Shown here: positions 9,788 through 18,090 of the stretch, in pieces | Position numbering within the stretch: the stretch's first letter is position 1 | Layout: each line of letters opens with the position of its first letter | Assembly (NCBI RefSeq): GCF_001269985.1 | Contig: NZ_BBZB01000001.1 | Coordinates: forward strand, 2,046,001 to 2,110,000 | DNA from: Pseudoalteromonas sp. '520P1 No. 423' | Lineage (GTDB): Bacteria > Pseudomonadota > Gammaproteobacteria > Enterobacterales > Alteromonadaceae | Length of the DNA stretch: 64,000 bases | Direction of reading: 5' to 3' | The notes under the pieces: generated by a model | What the model was told of the DNA's origin: nothing | What the model saw: the letters and a program-made list of their open reading frames with translations, nothing else | Databases searched by the model: none | Made by a program: the position numbers and the translations under genes

Positions 9788-10918
9788 ATGTTTAGTTTAA
9801 ATAAGTTATTTAATCATTCAAAATCACAAAAACAGCATAAAAAAACAGCACAGGAATGTGATTTTGAAGTTTTATTACAAAAATCTCTTGAAGATTATCG
9901 TAGTGATGTATTCTCAATAGGCTTGCTTGATTGCAGTTCAATTTTAGAATTGGAGCTAGAAAAACAAGACTTGGTGATCACAGCAATCAAATTAACATTA
10001 GAATTAAACTTTCCGGCATCAGGTGAAAAAGCACATATAGAAGATTATTTATCTGATAAATTATCGCTAAAAGTTGTGCTATCTCTTACCTGTAAATTAA
10101 AAGAAGCCGCAAAAATTCATCAAATAAAACATGTTGTACTTGTTGCATCAGGGAAAGGGGGTGTTGGGAAGTCAACCACAGCAGTTAACTTAGCGGCATC
10201 ATTAAAATGTGAAGGCGCAAAAGTTGGCATTTTAGATGCTGATATTTATGGACCTTCTATTCCAATCTTATTAGGCCTAGAGGGTGAAAAACCTCAAGCT
10301 AAAGATGAAAAAACTATGCTGCCTTTTGCAAAAGAAGGCATTAAATCTCAATCAATTGGATTTTTAGTACCAGCAGAAAGTGCGACGGTTTGGCGTGGAC
10401 CTATGGCATCAGGCGCTTTGAGCCAATTATTAAACGAAACAGATTGGGGTGAACTGGATTACCTTATTGTAGATATGCCACCAGGGACTGGTGATATTCA
10501 ATTAACAATGTCGCAGAAAGTCCCCGCAAGTGGTGTCGTTATTATTACAACACCACAGGATCTCGCGCTTGCTGATGCGCAAAAAGGCATTGCCATGTTT
10601 GAAAAGGTAAAAGTGCCAATTTTAGGGTTAATTGAAAATATGAGCCATTTTATTTGTGGTCACTGCGGGAATGAAAGCTACGTATTTGGTCAAGATGGTG
10701 GTAAAAAAATGGCACATAGGTATGGTGTTCCCTTATTAGCTGAAATTCCATTGCAATTAGATATTCGAGAATATGGTGAGCAAGGTAAAATGATTGCTGC
10801 AGATATGTCATCTAATATAGGTGAACATTACCGCAAAGCTGCAAGGCTAGTGGCAAGCCAACTTTATTACCAGCAAATAAATAAAGATACAGTTGAAATC
10901 ATTATTACAGATGATTAA
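9788..10918 (+). CDS. apbC: Iron-sulfur cluster carrier ATPase Mrp/ApbC
   Basis: A 376-residue P-loop ATPase of the Mrp/Nbp35 family, which loads Fe-S clusters onto target apoproteins in the cytosol. The deviant Walker A motif GKGGVGKST is at about residues 122-130; DADIYGPSIPILLG, WRGPMASGAL and DMPPGTGDIQLT follow. The cluster-binding CGHC pair is near residue 290. The N-terminal 100 residues form a divergent MIP18-like domain, as in E. coli Mrp (369 residues). It is divergent from metG and followed 57 bases later by dcd, the same order as in many gammaproteobacteria. Confidence 0.95.
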   Translation: MFSLNKLFNHSKSQKQHKKTAQECDFEVLLQKSLEDYRSDVFSIGLLDCSSILELELEKQDLVITAIKLTLELNFPASGEKAHIEDYLSDKLSLKVVLSLTCKLKEAAKIHQIKHVVLVASGKGGVGKSTTAVNLAASLKCEGAKVGILDADIYGPSIPILLGLEGEKPQAKDEKTMLPFAKEGIKSQSIGFLVPAESATVWRGPMASGALSQLLNETDWGELDYLIVDMPPGTGDIQLTMSQKVPASGVVIITTPQDLALADAQKGIAMFEKVKVPILGLIENMSHFICGHCGNESYVFGQDGGKKMAHRYGVPLLAEIPLQLDIREYGEQGKMIAADMSSNIGEHYRKAARLVASQLYYQQINKDTVEIIITDD

Positions 10919-10975
10919 ATTTTAAGAATTAATAGCCTGTTAGGCTGTTTTAAAAGAAAAAGGTTAAAAGTAGTA

Positions 10976-11563
10976 ATGAGATTATCAGATCTTCACATTA
11001 AAGAAAGTTTACAAGCAGAGCACATTAAAATAGTACCTCAACCGACAGAAGAGATGATTTCAGGTATCACGGTTGACTTAAGGCTTGGTAATAAATTTAG
11101 AGTTTTTAAAGAACATGCTATGCCTTACATTGATTTAAGTGGACCAAAAGATGAGGTCAATAAATCGATGGAAGCAATCATGAGTGATGAAATTATCATT
11201 GAAGATAATGAAGCTTTTTATTTACATCCAGGTGAACTGGCATTAGCCATGACATTTGAATCTGTTACATTGCCTTCTGATATTGTAGGCTGGCTTGATG
11301 GCCGCTCTTCTTTAGCGCGTTTAGGGTTAATGGTTCATGTTACTGCGCACCGAATTGATCCTGGTTGGTCTGGTAATATTGTTTTAGAATTTTATAATTC
11401 AGGTAAATTACCTTTAGCTTTAAAACCAAAAATGAAAATCGGTGCGCTGAGTTTTGAAACTATGTCTAGTCCCGCAGAGAAGCCTTATAATGCGCGTAAA
11501 GATGCAAAATATAGAGATCAAACGGGTGCTGTTGCAAGTCGAATTAGTGACGACGAATCATAA
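10976..11563 (+). CDS. dcd: dCTP deaminase
   Basis: A 195-residue enzyme that deaminates dCTP to dUTP for dTMP synthesis. The signature GRSSLARLG gives Arg110, Ser111 and Arg115, and the catalytic Glu138 is in VLEFYNSG, at the same numbering as the E. coli enzyme. The C-terminal flexible tail ([19 protein letters not shown]) that closes over the nucleotide is intact. The start codon follows an AAAGGTT-type site. It lies just downstream of mrp in the same direction. A structured inverted repeat follows the stop. Confidence 0.97.
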   Translation: MRLSDLHIKESLQAEHIKIVPQPTEEMISGITVDLRLGNKFRVFKEHAMPYIDLSGPKDEVNKSMEAIMSDEIIIEDNEAFYLHPGELALAMTFESVTLPSDIVGWLDGRSSLARLGLMVHVTAHRIDPGWSGNIVLEFYNSGKLPLALKPKMKIGALSFETMSSPAEKPYNARKDAKYRDQTGAVASRISDDES

Positions 11564-11583
11564 TCATATAATTCATTAATAAT

Positions 11584-11653
11584 AAGCTTTATAAAAAAAC
11601 ACAAAAAGTTTCACTTTTTCTCATGTTTAACATGGCGCATTTTTATAAAGCTT
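11584..11653 (+). repeat. Nested inverted repeat (three-way-junction shape) after dcd
   Basis: AAGCTTTATAAAAA (11584-11597) and TTTTTATAAAGCTT (11640-11653) are a perfect 14-bp inverted repeat. Inside are two more hairpins: AAAAAGT-TTC-ACTTTTT (11603-11619) and the near-palindrome CATGTTTAACATG (11622-11634). The first inner hairpin followed by TTTTTC may terminate dcd. The whole unit would fold as a three-way junction in RNA or extrude as a cruciform in DNA. Confidence 0.7.
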
Positions 11654-11690
11654 CCATACTTGTATCAATGATGTTTTTATCGGTACGAAT

Positions 11691-13814
11691 ATGGCCTTAC
11701 AAGGACGGTTGCTTTTAGTATTTTTTGTCAGTATCTTCTTATCTTTTAGCCTGCCTGGTCATGCTGAAGCGCTCATTCCTACAATACCCCCTATAGACTC
11801 AATTCAAAATAATGATTTAAGTATTAGCCCAACAAGCACAATTTCAGATGAATTATATTTTAAACATACACTGTGGGGCGGGTTTATTGGGATTTTACTC
11901 ATAATGTGTTTTTATAATTTAGTATTTTATCGCAGCACTAAAGACCGCACTTTTATATATTACAGTTGTTACCTTTTACTTAATCTCATTATATTGCTAT
12001 CAGAGCAAGGATTAACTGCGCTTTTCTATTCCCCTCAATTGATTGCCTTGCTTAAAAATAATCTTGTTTTATTTTATTTGAATGGTATTAGTGCGATTTT
12101 ATTTACAGTTAATTTTTTTAGGATGCATAAACATAATTATAAAGTTTGGAAAATAGGCGTTACAATCAATTGCATTTTAGTGGGGCTTTTATTCATTAAC
12201 TTTTATGTTCCTAAAATTGGCTTTTTCTTAGGGCAATCTATTATTTATACATCAATAATATTTATTTTAGTCACAAATTATAACGCTCAATATAGATATA
12301 ATCGTATTTTCTTAATGAGCTGGATACCTATAATTACGTTGGATTTAATGAATTTAGTTGGTAATTATAGGGTGATTCTGCATGAGAATATTATTTATCA
12401 ATTAGAACCTTTAGCAATTATTATTCAAATTCTATTAATTTCTTTTGCTTTTTCTAAACGCTATAAAGATAAAGAATTAAAGCAACTTTATTTTTCAACC
12501 CATGATCCTGTCACAGGTTTGCCCAATCGATTAGTTTTACAAAAACAATTATCTCAGCTGCAAGAAGATAAAAAAAAGCATACCTTAATTATCATCAAAC
12601 CAACGACTTATGCTGATGCACGCTTAAGTTTTGGTATTAGGCATGCCAATGATTATTTAACTGAAGTTGCAAAACAATTGAATATACAATTATCAGGCTT
12701 AGATTTAGCAAGTATAGATAATAAAAATGGAGATAAAGTAAACCATATTTCGCGGTTTAATGATGATTCTTTAGCTGTGATTTTATACGATGAAATTACG
12801 ACAGATTTAATTGAGCAATATGCTTTTTTAGTTAATGCAGCATTAGAAGGTGGCATCTATTTAGAAGGCACATATTTAGTGGGCAATGTTGATATTGGCA
12901 TTGCGAGCTTCCCTTTACATGCATCTAATGTTGAAGAGTTACAACAAAGGGCTCTACAAGCGGTTGATTTTGCAGGTAAAAGTTCAGAGCACTGGCATAT
13001 TTACCAAAATGATGGCAGTCAATTTGTGCAAAAGAAGCTTAAATTAGCGGCAGATTTAAGAAAAGCGTTAATGAATGATGAATTATCACTTTATTTTCAA
13101 CCGCAAATAGAATTAAAAAATAATAACATTTATGGCTGTGAGGTTTTACTGCGTTGGCAACACCCCGAAATAGGCTTTATACCACCTGATGAGTTTATTC
13201 CAATCGCAGAATCCGCGGGATTAATTAATGATGTGACTGAATGGGTGGTTGAGCAAGCGCTCCTACACCATAAAAGTATACTTGAAGTTTTCCCTAATCA
13301 TAAAACTTCAATTAATATTTCAGGGCAAGATTTAACAAAAAGAGACTTACCTGTTCAGGTTATCTCTTTATTAGCGGAGCTTGAGATAGATCCATCAACC
13401 TTAGTGATTGAGCTTACTGAGTCAGCGACAGTGAGTGATTCATTAGATGCAAATATTGTCTTAAATGACTTTAAAAAAATAGGTGTTCAAATGGCAATAG
13501 ATGACTACGGAACAGGCTATTCTTCATTAGCATATTTAAGTCAGCTTAGGTTCAATGAAATTAAAATAGATAAACAATTTGTAATGGAATTAGATCAAAG
13601 TAAAAGAGACCAAACAATTTGTAAAACAACTATTGAAATGGCTAAAAGTTTAGGCGCATTTGTTGTTGCTGAAGGTGTTGAAAATGAAAATATTGCAAAT
13701 ATATTACAGCAATATGGTTGTGAAATAGCACAAGGATATCATTTTGGTAAACCTATGCCTTTTAGTGATTATTTTCAATGGTTGCAGCGGTATAAGCAAA
13801 CAGTTAGTGCTTAA
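11691..13814 (+). CDS. Membrane c-di-GMP phosphodiesterase with degenerate GGDEF and intact EAL
   Basis: A 707-residue protein. It begins with a signal peptide (to about residue 26, PGHA), a short periplasmic segment, then about seven hydrophobic helices (residues 60-255) of the 7TMR-DISM type. A GGDEF-like domain starts at STHDPVTGLPNR, but the active-site loop reads SRFNDDSLAVIL instead of GGDEF, so cyclase activity is unlikely. The EAL domain keeps EVLLR, ELTES, DDYGTGYSSL, IKIDKQFV and VAEGVEN, which covers the metal- and substrate-binding residues. It should therefore hydrolyse c-di-GMP in response to a membrane or periplasmic signal. It overlaps the 3' end of the convergent DTW gene by 11 bases. 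Confidence 0.88.
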   Translation: MALQGRLLLVFFVSIFLSFSLPGHAEALIPTIPPIDSIQNNDLSISPTSTISDELYFKHTLWGGFIGILLIMCFYNLVFYRSTKDRTFIYYSCYLLLNLIILLSEQGLTALFYSPQLIALLKNNLVLFYLNGISAILFTVNFFRMHKHNYKVWKIGVTINCILVGLLFINFYVPKIGFFLGQSIIYTSIIFILVTNYNAQYRYNRIFLMSWIPIITLDLMNLVGNYRVILHENIIYQLEPLAIIIQILLISFAFSKRYKDKELKQLYFSTHDPVTGLPNRLVLQKQLSQLQEDKKKHTLIIIKPTTYADARLSFGIRHANDYLTEVAKQLNIQLSGLDLASIDNKNGDKVNHISRFNDDSLAVILYDEITTDLIEQYAFLVNAALEGGIYLEGTYLVGNVDIGIASFPLHASNVEELQQRALQAVDFAGKSSEHWHIYQNDGSQFVQKKLKLAADLRKALMNDELSLYFQPQIELKNNNIYGCEVLLRWQHPEIGFIPPDEFIPIAESAGLINDVTEWVVEQALLHHKSILEVFPNHKTSINISGQDLTKRDLPVQVISLLAELEIDPSTLVIELTESATVSDSLDANIVLNDFKKIGVQMAIDDYGTGYSSLAYLSQLRFNEIKIDKQFVMELDQSKRDQTICKTTIEMAKSLGAFVVAEGVENENIANILQQYGCEIAQGYHFGKPMPFSDYFQWLQRYKQTVSA

Positions 13815-14361
13815 TAAAGCTGCCCATCATTTTATTTAGTACATTATACAAAGGCTGAGTATCTGCATTTTCAAGCACTTCTATACTATATGCGATTGCT
13901 TCTAGCGATGACAGGCTGTCCGCTCTTTTTGCTTTTCTTATTATATATTGATTCTCAGGTAAATTAGCAAAGCTCAGTGTTTGAAATTTTAATAACCAAG
14001 GGTTTTTCATTTTTAATTTATACGCTTTTTTCCATGTGCCATCTAAAATAATTAAGTTTATTTTCTGACTATTTTCTAGGTCTAATTTTTCAACTTCAAC
14101 CGCATTGTCATCTGGATATAATAAAAAGGTATTTTCTGCAGGTAAACTTTGTATTTCTTTAAAAGAATCAGGCTCTTCACCAACAAAAACGGTTAAATTA
14201 GGTAAACATAATTGTGCTAGCCTAATTGTGTTTTTTGCCGCTTTTACTTCGCTTGGATGTTGCATAACATAAATTTTTGTTTGGCAATCTATGTTAGACA
14301 CCGCTTCACAAACGCAGGTTTTTAATGGGTAATGACAAAGTGCGCAAGTGGCTCTAGACAT
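13804..14361 (-). CDS. DTW-domain tRNA-uridine aminocarboxypropyltransferase (TapT-like)
   Basis: A 185-residue protein with the N-terminal zinc-binding cysteines of the DTW family (CALCHYPLKTCVCE) and the name motif region LDGTWKKAYKL, followed by RKAKRADSLSSLEA near the C terminus. E. coli TapT (YfiP) of this family makes acp3U47 in tRNAs from S-adenosylmethionine. The length is somewhat short for TapT but all blocks are present. It converges on the EAL gene. The exact tRNA position modified is inferred from the family. Confidence 0.85.
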   Translation of the reverse strand: MSRATCALCHYPLKTCVCEAVSNIDCQTKIYVMQHPSEVKAAKNTIRLAQLCLPNLTVFVGEEPDSFKEIQSLPAENTFLLYPDDNAVEVEKLDLENSQKINLIILDGTWKKAYKLKMKNPWLLKFQTLSFANLPENQYIIRKAKRADSLSSLEAIAYSIEVLENADTQPLYNVLNKMMGSFIKH

Positions 14362-14524
14362 AGGATTTTAAATTTATAGTTCATTCTAAGTAAAGGTATT
14401 TTAAACTTCTAAAATGAAACTAACAATGGATTTTAATTTGGTTTTTAATACAAGTATGTTTACACTGTATTTAAGGTTACTTTGTTTTGCATTTCGTATA
14501 CACCTAACAATAAAAGGAATATTT

Positions 14525-14866
14525 ATGGGCGATCAGGTTATTGATGAAGATGCACTTTTAGGCATGAAGTCTTTATTGGGTGAGCAATTTAATGACACTT
14601 TAGATTTTTGCTACTGTGAATTCGATCGTTTAAATCAAGAGTTAGCACAATCAATCCATAATGATAATGAAAGTGCCATAAGACATGTCCATAGCTTAAA
14701 ATCTAATGCAGCCCAGTTTGGTGCGTTAACTTTAGCTGAAATGGCTAAAAAAGTAGAGCATTCCCTTAATGATGGTAATTTAAATGATGCGCTAGTATAT
14801 GCAGCACAATTGCAATCATTGATAGATCAAACTAAAGATAAAATTAATCTATGGAAAGGTAAATAG
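14525..14866 (+). CDS. Hpt-domain phosphotransfer protein
   Basis: A 113-residue, all-helical protein. A longer frame from 14414 exists, but AAAGGAAT just before the ATG at 14525 is a good ribosome binding site and the extra residues are not conserved-looking, so 14525 is chosen. HSLKSNAAQFGA matches the Hpt active site HxLKGxA, giving His56 as the likely phospho-acceptor. Such stand-alone Hpt proteins pass phosphate between hybrid kinases and response regulators. No kinase or regulator is adjacent, so its partner is unknown. Confidence 0.8.
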   Translation: MGDQVIDEDALLGMKSLLGEQFNDTLDFCYCEFDRLNQELAQSIHNDNESAIRHVHSLKSNAAQFGALTLAEMAKKVEHSLNDGNLNDALVYAAQLQSLIDQTKDKINLWKGK

Positions 14867-14871
14867 GGACA

Positions 14872-14898
14872 TTGCCTACAAATATTTAATGTAGGCAA
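14872..14898. terminator. Bidirectional terminator between convergent genes
   Basis: TTGCCTACA (14872-14880) and TGTAGGCAA (14890-14898) form a 9-bp stem. It sits between the Hpt gene and the minus-strand DUF2310 gene. Confidence 0.65.
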
Positions 14899-14915
14899 AA
14901 ATCACAAAGAAGATT

Positions 14916-15689
14916 TTATTGGTGATCCCATGAAATATTTGAAACCAAGCCGCAATCATCGCACTTAAAGTCAAATAATTCAAACCAAGGTTCATCTAAA
15001 CGCCAATCACCATCACAGCTCGGACACTTTCTTGTTTGCTCTGCAATTTTATTTAAACCACCCACACGATATAAATAATAATAAACAGGCTTTTTAGTTA
15101 ATGCGCTGATCCGTTTTCTTAATGTTTGCCCTCGGCGGTATAAATCACTGTCGATATCTGCTAATTCTTTAATTGCAGAGAACTCACATCGTGTCGCACC
15201 ATTGATTTGAATTTGATCACACGCTTGCCAGTCTTCTTGCCATTTGATTAAGGCTTTATAATCGCCATTTGCAATGGCTGGAAGTTTATAAAGAGGAACT
15301 GGCATAAAGTCATCGCCGCAATATACTGGGCTGCAAGTATGGACATAAGTGGTATAAATAATATAACTACTTGATTCATCTCTCGGTGCGGCGCCATTAG
15401 CATGAATATCTTGACCTATAACTTTAGTTTTTGGCTGTAACAAACCGACATCGTTTAATTTTTCTAAGCTACTTTTTACAAACGGGCTATGGTAAAGCGG
15501 GTGTAATGAATCTTGCTCAGGACACATAACGCGCGTAAGGAAATAACCATCTTTTAATACAGTAGGGAATTCTTCTCCAATAATTTGACCATTAAAGCGC
15601 AGTGCATTAACTAAGCGAATAATCGCTTTTTCAGCGGCTTCTAAAGTTGTATCTTGGTAGCAATCAAAAGTTAAATCAACAACAAACAT
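14916..15689 (-). CDS. DUF2310 zinc-ribbon protein
   Basis: A 257-residue protein ending in a zinc ribbon: CPSCDGDW and, 22 residues later, CDDCGLVSN. The N-terminal part (FVVDLTFDCYQDTT, then PEQDSLHPLYHS) matches the DUF2310 family, described as Zn-ribbon-containing and possibly nucleic-acid binding, found in Vibrio, Shewanella and Pseudoalteromonas. There is no signal or membrane segment. Its start codon abuts the stop of the upstream 95-residue gene, so the two are translationally coupled. The biochemical role is unknown. Confidence 0.75.
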   Translation of the reverse strand: MFVVDLTFDCYQDTTLEAAEKAIIRLVNALRFNGQIIGEEFPTVLKDGYFLTRVMCPEQDSLHPLYHSPFVKSSLEKLNDVGLLQPKTKVIGQDIHANGAAPRDESSSYIIYTTYVHTCSPVYCGDDFMPVPLYKLPAIANGDYKALIKWQEDWQACDQIQINGATRCEFSAIKELADIDSDLYRRGQTLRKRISALTKKPVYYYLYRVGGLNKIAEQTRKCPSCDGDWRLDEPWFELFDFKCDDCGLVSNISWDHQ

Positions 15690-15977
15690 TTATGAATTAC
15701 CTGCTTTTTTTGAGTCTTTAAGTAAGGTTAAAATCAGATCTAACTTGCTTTCGATTCTATCTAACTGAGTTTGTGATTCATTTTTTTTCGGTTCTTGAGA
15801 TTTTTGTTCTTGCTCATCAATTTTAAAATTATCAGGGTCGTTTTTATATCGGCCTAAAACAGAAATAATAATAGGCATAGGCACAGTTTGGCTTAATTTT
15901 CCCTTTATTAAAGCGACAGAAGGTACTTTATTTTGTACGAGTATTTTTTTTATTGCTTCAATAACAAATTGTTCCAT
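15690..15977 (-). CDS. Small hypothetical protein with C-terminal coiled coil
   Basis: A 95-residue protein. Residues 1-45 look like a small helical domain (VIEAIKKILVQNKVPSVALI ... PMPIIISVLGRYK), reminiscent of short winged-helix or KfrA-type N domains. A charged Gln/Lys/Glu linker follows, then a short heptad region (LDRIESKLDLILTLL) likely to oligomerise. It lies directly upstream of, and is coupled to, the DUF2310 gene, so the two may act together. No function is recognised. Confidence 0.6.
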   Translation of the reverse strand: MEQFVIEAIKKILVQNKVPSVALIKGKLSQTVPMPIIISVLGRYKNDPDNFKIDEQEQKSQEPKKNESQTQLDRIESKLDLILTLLKDSKKAGNS

Positions 15978-16154
15978 AAGGGACTCTTAAAAAGTTAAAT
16001 TGGTCAAATTAGCTAAATTTTAGCGTGAACATAATGATATAACTAGTCGTTTTTAAAACTATTAAATTTTATGTATAAGAAACAAGGCTTTAAATGTTGG
16101 CACTGATTTTGTTTAATTATTTCCTGAATCAAATTATTTATTGGATAACTTATA

Positions 16155-16523
16155 ATGAAAAAAATATTAACCGCATTACTTTTAGTATCACCTTTAGCAT
16201 TAACGGGTTGTGTCATTGCTGTTGATGGTGCTGCGGATCACTATTCAAAAGATAGTTGGGAAGTAAGGCAAGATAGTAATAGATCGATGATCAGTAATTT
16301 AGAACTAGGCCAATCTATTGATTTAATTAAAGGGAAGCTAGGGGTGCCTGATTTTTATGAAGTTTATAATAAGAACTCAGAACATACACAAGTATTATTC
16401 TATCGTACCCATAGAACAGATTCAGATAGCAAAACAACAAAAGATGAATGTCACTTTTTAAAGTTTAAAGATAATAAATTAGTTGCTATTGGCGATGGTT
16501 CGACTATTTCAAATTATTTATAA
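16155..16523 (+). CDS. DUF3192 lipoprotein
   Basis: A 122-residue protein with a type II signal peptide; the lipobox LTGC puts the lipidated Cys at residue 19. The mature part (LGQSIDLIKGKLGVPDFYE ... VLFYRTHR ... CHFLKFKDNKLVAIGDG) matches the DUF3192 family of small gammaproteobacterial lipoproteins, which shares the fold outline of SmpA/BamE-type domains. It probably sits in the outer membrane facing the periplasm. Function is unknown. It converges on the DUF2789 pseudogene with a hairpin between them. Confidence 0.8.
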   Translation: MKKILTALLLVSPLALTGCVIAVDGAADHYSKDSWEVRQDSNRSMISNLELGQSIDLIKGKLGVPDFYEVYNKNSEHTQVLFYRTHRTDSDSKTTKDECHFLKFKDNKLVAIGDGSTISNYL

Positions 16524-16534
16524 ATAAAGTATTT

Positions 16535-16571
16535 AATATCAAGGTACTTCAATTCGATTTATCTTGATATT
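16535..16571. terminator. Hairpin between DUF3192 and the DUF2789 pseudogene
   Basis: AATATCAAG (16535-16543) pairs with CTTGATATT (16563-16571). It lies between convergent genes and may serve both. Confidence 0.5.
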
Positions 16572-16580
16572 GCAGCTTTG

Positions 16581-16811
16581 TTAATTTCTTAACAAAGTAT
16601 CAAACTGATCTATTATTTCACTCCAATCTCCATCTTCAGCTAATGATTCCGCTAAAAAATTCGCTTGGCCGTTATTCCAAAATGGCGCTTCACTAATATG
16701 AGTTGCACTCGCCAGTAGGTGCTCTGCAATAAATGAATTAATACCAGATTTTTAGTTGTCTAAACCAAGTTGCGAAAATAAATCTGTTAAATTGTGCAAA
16801 TTTGTATCCAT
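16581..16811 (-). pseudogene. DUF2789 gene interrupted by an in-frame TAA
   Basis: Translating the minus strand from the ATG at 16811 gives MDTNLHNLTDLFSQLGLDN, then TAA at 16754-16752 (codon 20), then KSGINSFIAEHLL, SEAPFWNNGQANFL, AEDGDWSEIIDQFD and a stop at 16583-16581. The pieces on both sides match the small DUF2789 family (about 75 residues) without any frame change. The interruption is therefore a single nonsense change in an otherwise intact gene. A GGGAAA ribosome binding site precedes the start. It could still make a C-terminal fragment, but no internal start with a good site is visible. The gene is divergent from the GNAT gene. Confidence 0.75.
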
Positions 16812-16831
16812 TTTATTTCCCAATTTTTAAT

Positions 16832-16857
16832 TATGTTCTATATAAATATAGAACATA
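16832..16857. promoter_or_regulatory. Operator-like palindrome between divergent genes
   Basis: TATGTTCTATA-TAAA-TATAGAACATA has two perfect 11-bp arms. It lies between the divergent DUF2789 pseudogene (start 16811) and the GNAT gene (start 16867 or 16879), overlapping where both promoters should be. It looks like a dimeric repressor site; the regulator is not known. Confidence 0.55.
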
Positions 16858-16866
16858 ATAATAACA

Positions 16867-17529
16867 ATGGAATCAATCATGGATACACTGGCAACAATAC
16901 ATACACCAAATGAATCTCTAAAAGCAATTTATCTTACAGCTGAAGACTTAAGTCTAGCAGCGAGTTTACTTTATCAGGCATATCATGATGATCCGCTATT
17001 AATGGAGATTTTAAACTCATCTACAAGCACGCCTGCAATATATGAAAAAAAATTAAGAGCATTGATCAGAGAAGAGCTCAACAGCTTTTGGCAGGGCCAT
17101 GAACCTTTAGTGGGTTTATTTAAAGGAGATACTTTAAAAGCGGTAGCTTGTGTTTTTAAGTCAGGAAGTAAAATGAAAGCACAAAGAGTGTGGCATTGGC
17201 GATTAAAATTGATGCTGAGCGCAGGTTATTTAACGACTCAGCAGCTTATTAAGAAAGAAAAAGTTATTAGACAATCACTCGATGAATATGATTGTTATCA
17301 TTTTCTTGCTTTTATAGCCGTAGCACCAGGTATGCAAAAACAAGGGTTTGGTAGTTTTTTATTACGCGCGCTAGATGATCTCATTAAAACAGATGAGGAT
17401 ACTTTAGGACTGGCAGTTTATGTGACTCGTGATGACTTAAAGGCTTTGTTTATTACGGATGGCTTTAAGCAAATTAAACAGCTTGAGTTCAGCAATGTCA
17501 GTGGTGATTTGTTATTCAAACTAAAATAA
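16867..17529 (+). CDS. GNAT-family N-acetyltransferase
   Basis: A protein of up to 220 residues. Two starts are possible: ATG at 16867 without a clear ribosome binding site, and ATG at 16879 with GGAA seven bases before; the second is plausible. The acetyl-CoA binding motif A is IAVAPGMQKQGFGSFLLRAL (about residues 157-176) and motif B follows in AVYVTRDDLKALFITDGF. The N-terminal half is helical, as in GNATs acting on small molecules. The acceptor is unknown. A 26-bp palindrome immediately upstream suggests local repression. Confidence 0.8.
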   Translation: MESIMDTLATIHTPNESLKAIYLTAEDLSLAASLLYQAYHDDPLLMEILNSSTSTPAIYEKKLRALIREELNSFWQGHEPLVGLFKGDTLKAVACVFKSGSKMKAQRVWHWRLKLMLSAGYLTTQQLIKKEKVIRQSLDEYDCYHFLAFIAVAPGMQKQGFGSFLLRALDDLIKTDEDTLGLAVYVTRDDLKALFITDGFKQIKQLEFSNVSGDLLFKLK

Positions 17530-17574
17530 CGTCTTTAATATAATTTCACGCTTAAGGCATAAAGGAAGTTTCAG

Positions 17575-17592
17575 TGTGAGATATATCCTACG
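17575..17592. promoter_or_regulatory. Possible GacA/UvrY-type activator site upstream of csrB
   Basis: TGTGAGATATATCCTACG matches the GacA-box pattern TGTAAG-N6-CTTACA at most positions of the two half-sites. It lies about 170 bases before the presumed csrB start, the kind of distance seen for upstream activating sequences of rsm/csr RNA genes. Confidence 0.5.
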
Positions 17593-17693
17593 TTAATGTA
17601 GGTTAGGACGTTTGTTCCCGTTTATTTCACTGATGATCTCAACTTAAGTTACTGATATTTATGTTTTTGTTGTTTATTACAATGTTAAGACAA

Positions 17694-17726
17694 AAATAAA
17701 ATTAGCTTTTAAAGCTAATTTTATTT
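17694..17726. terminator. Near-perfect 33-bp palindrome before csrB
   Basis: AAATAAAATTAGCTTT (17694-17709) and AAAGCTAATTTTATTT (17711-17726) are perfect inverted repeats around one central base. It could terminate the GNAT transcript in either direction, and it also lies in the expected csrB promoter-upstream region. Confidence 0.55.
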
Positions 17727-17801
17727 CATATTTCACTTAATATTAGTCCTGTAGGAAGCAAGCAGGTCATAGGAAATGACTGAAGTGTCAGGTAAGGGAT
17801 T

Positions 17802-18090
17802 TAAGACAGATATCAAGATGATGTCACAGGGAAATAAAGGAGAAGGATAGGGAATACCAGGATGGTAAAGTATTAAATGATTTAATACTCTGTTAATTGG
17901 ATTAGCGAATGTCATGGAAAGGATTAAAGACAGATATCAGGATGATATCACAGGGAAACAAAGGAGAAGGATAGGGAATACCAGGATGGTAAAGTATTAA
18001 ATGATTTAATACTCGGTTAATTGGATTAGCCAATGTCATGGAAAGGATTAAAGACAGATATCAGGATGATGTCACAGGAATATAAAGGAA
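17802..18090 (+). repeat. 124-bp tandem repeat inside csrB
   Basis: Unit 1 (17802-17925) and unit 2 (17926-18049) differ at about six positions, and a third partial unit starts at 18050 and diverges after about 40 bases. The word AGACAGATATCA(A/G)GATGAT recurs at exactly 124-base spacing (17804, 17928, 18052). Each full unit carries two GGA-loop hairpins and the AGTATTAAA-TGA-TTTAATACT stem. Confidence 0.9.

Noticed and set aside
14414..14524. Longer start for the Hpt protein
   Set aside because: The extra 37 residues are hydrophobic and lack family character, and the ribosome binding site is at the inner ATG 14525.
17802..18090. CRISPR or satellite repeat
   Set aside because: The unit is 124 bases without unique spacers, and the GGA-loop hairpins and terminator explain it as part of csrB.
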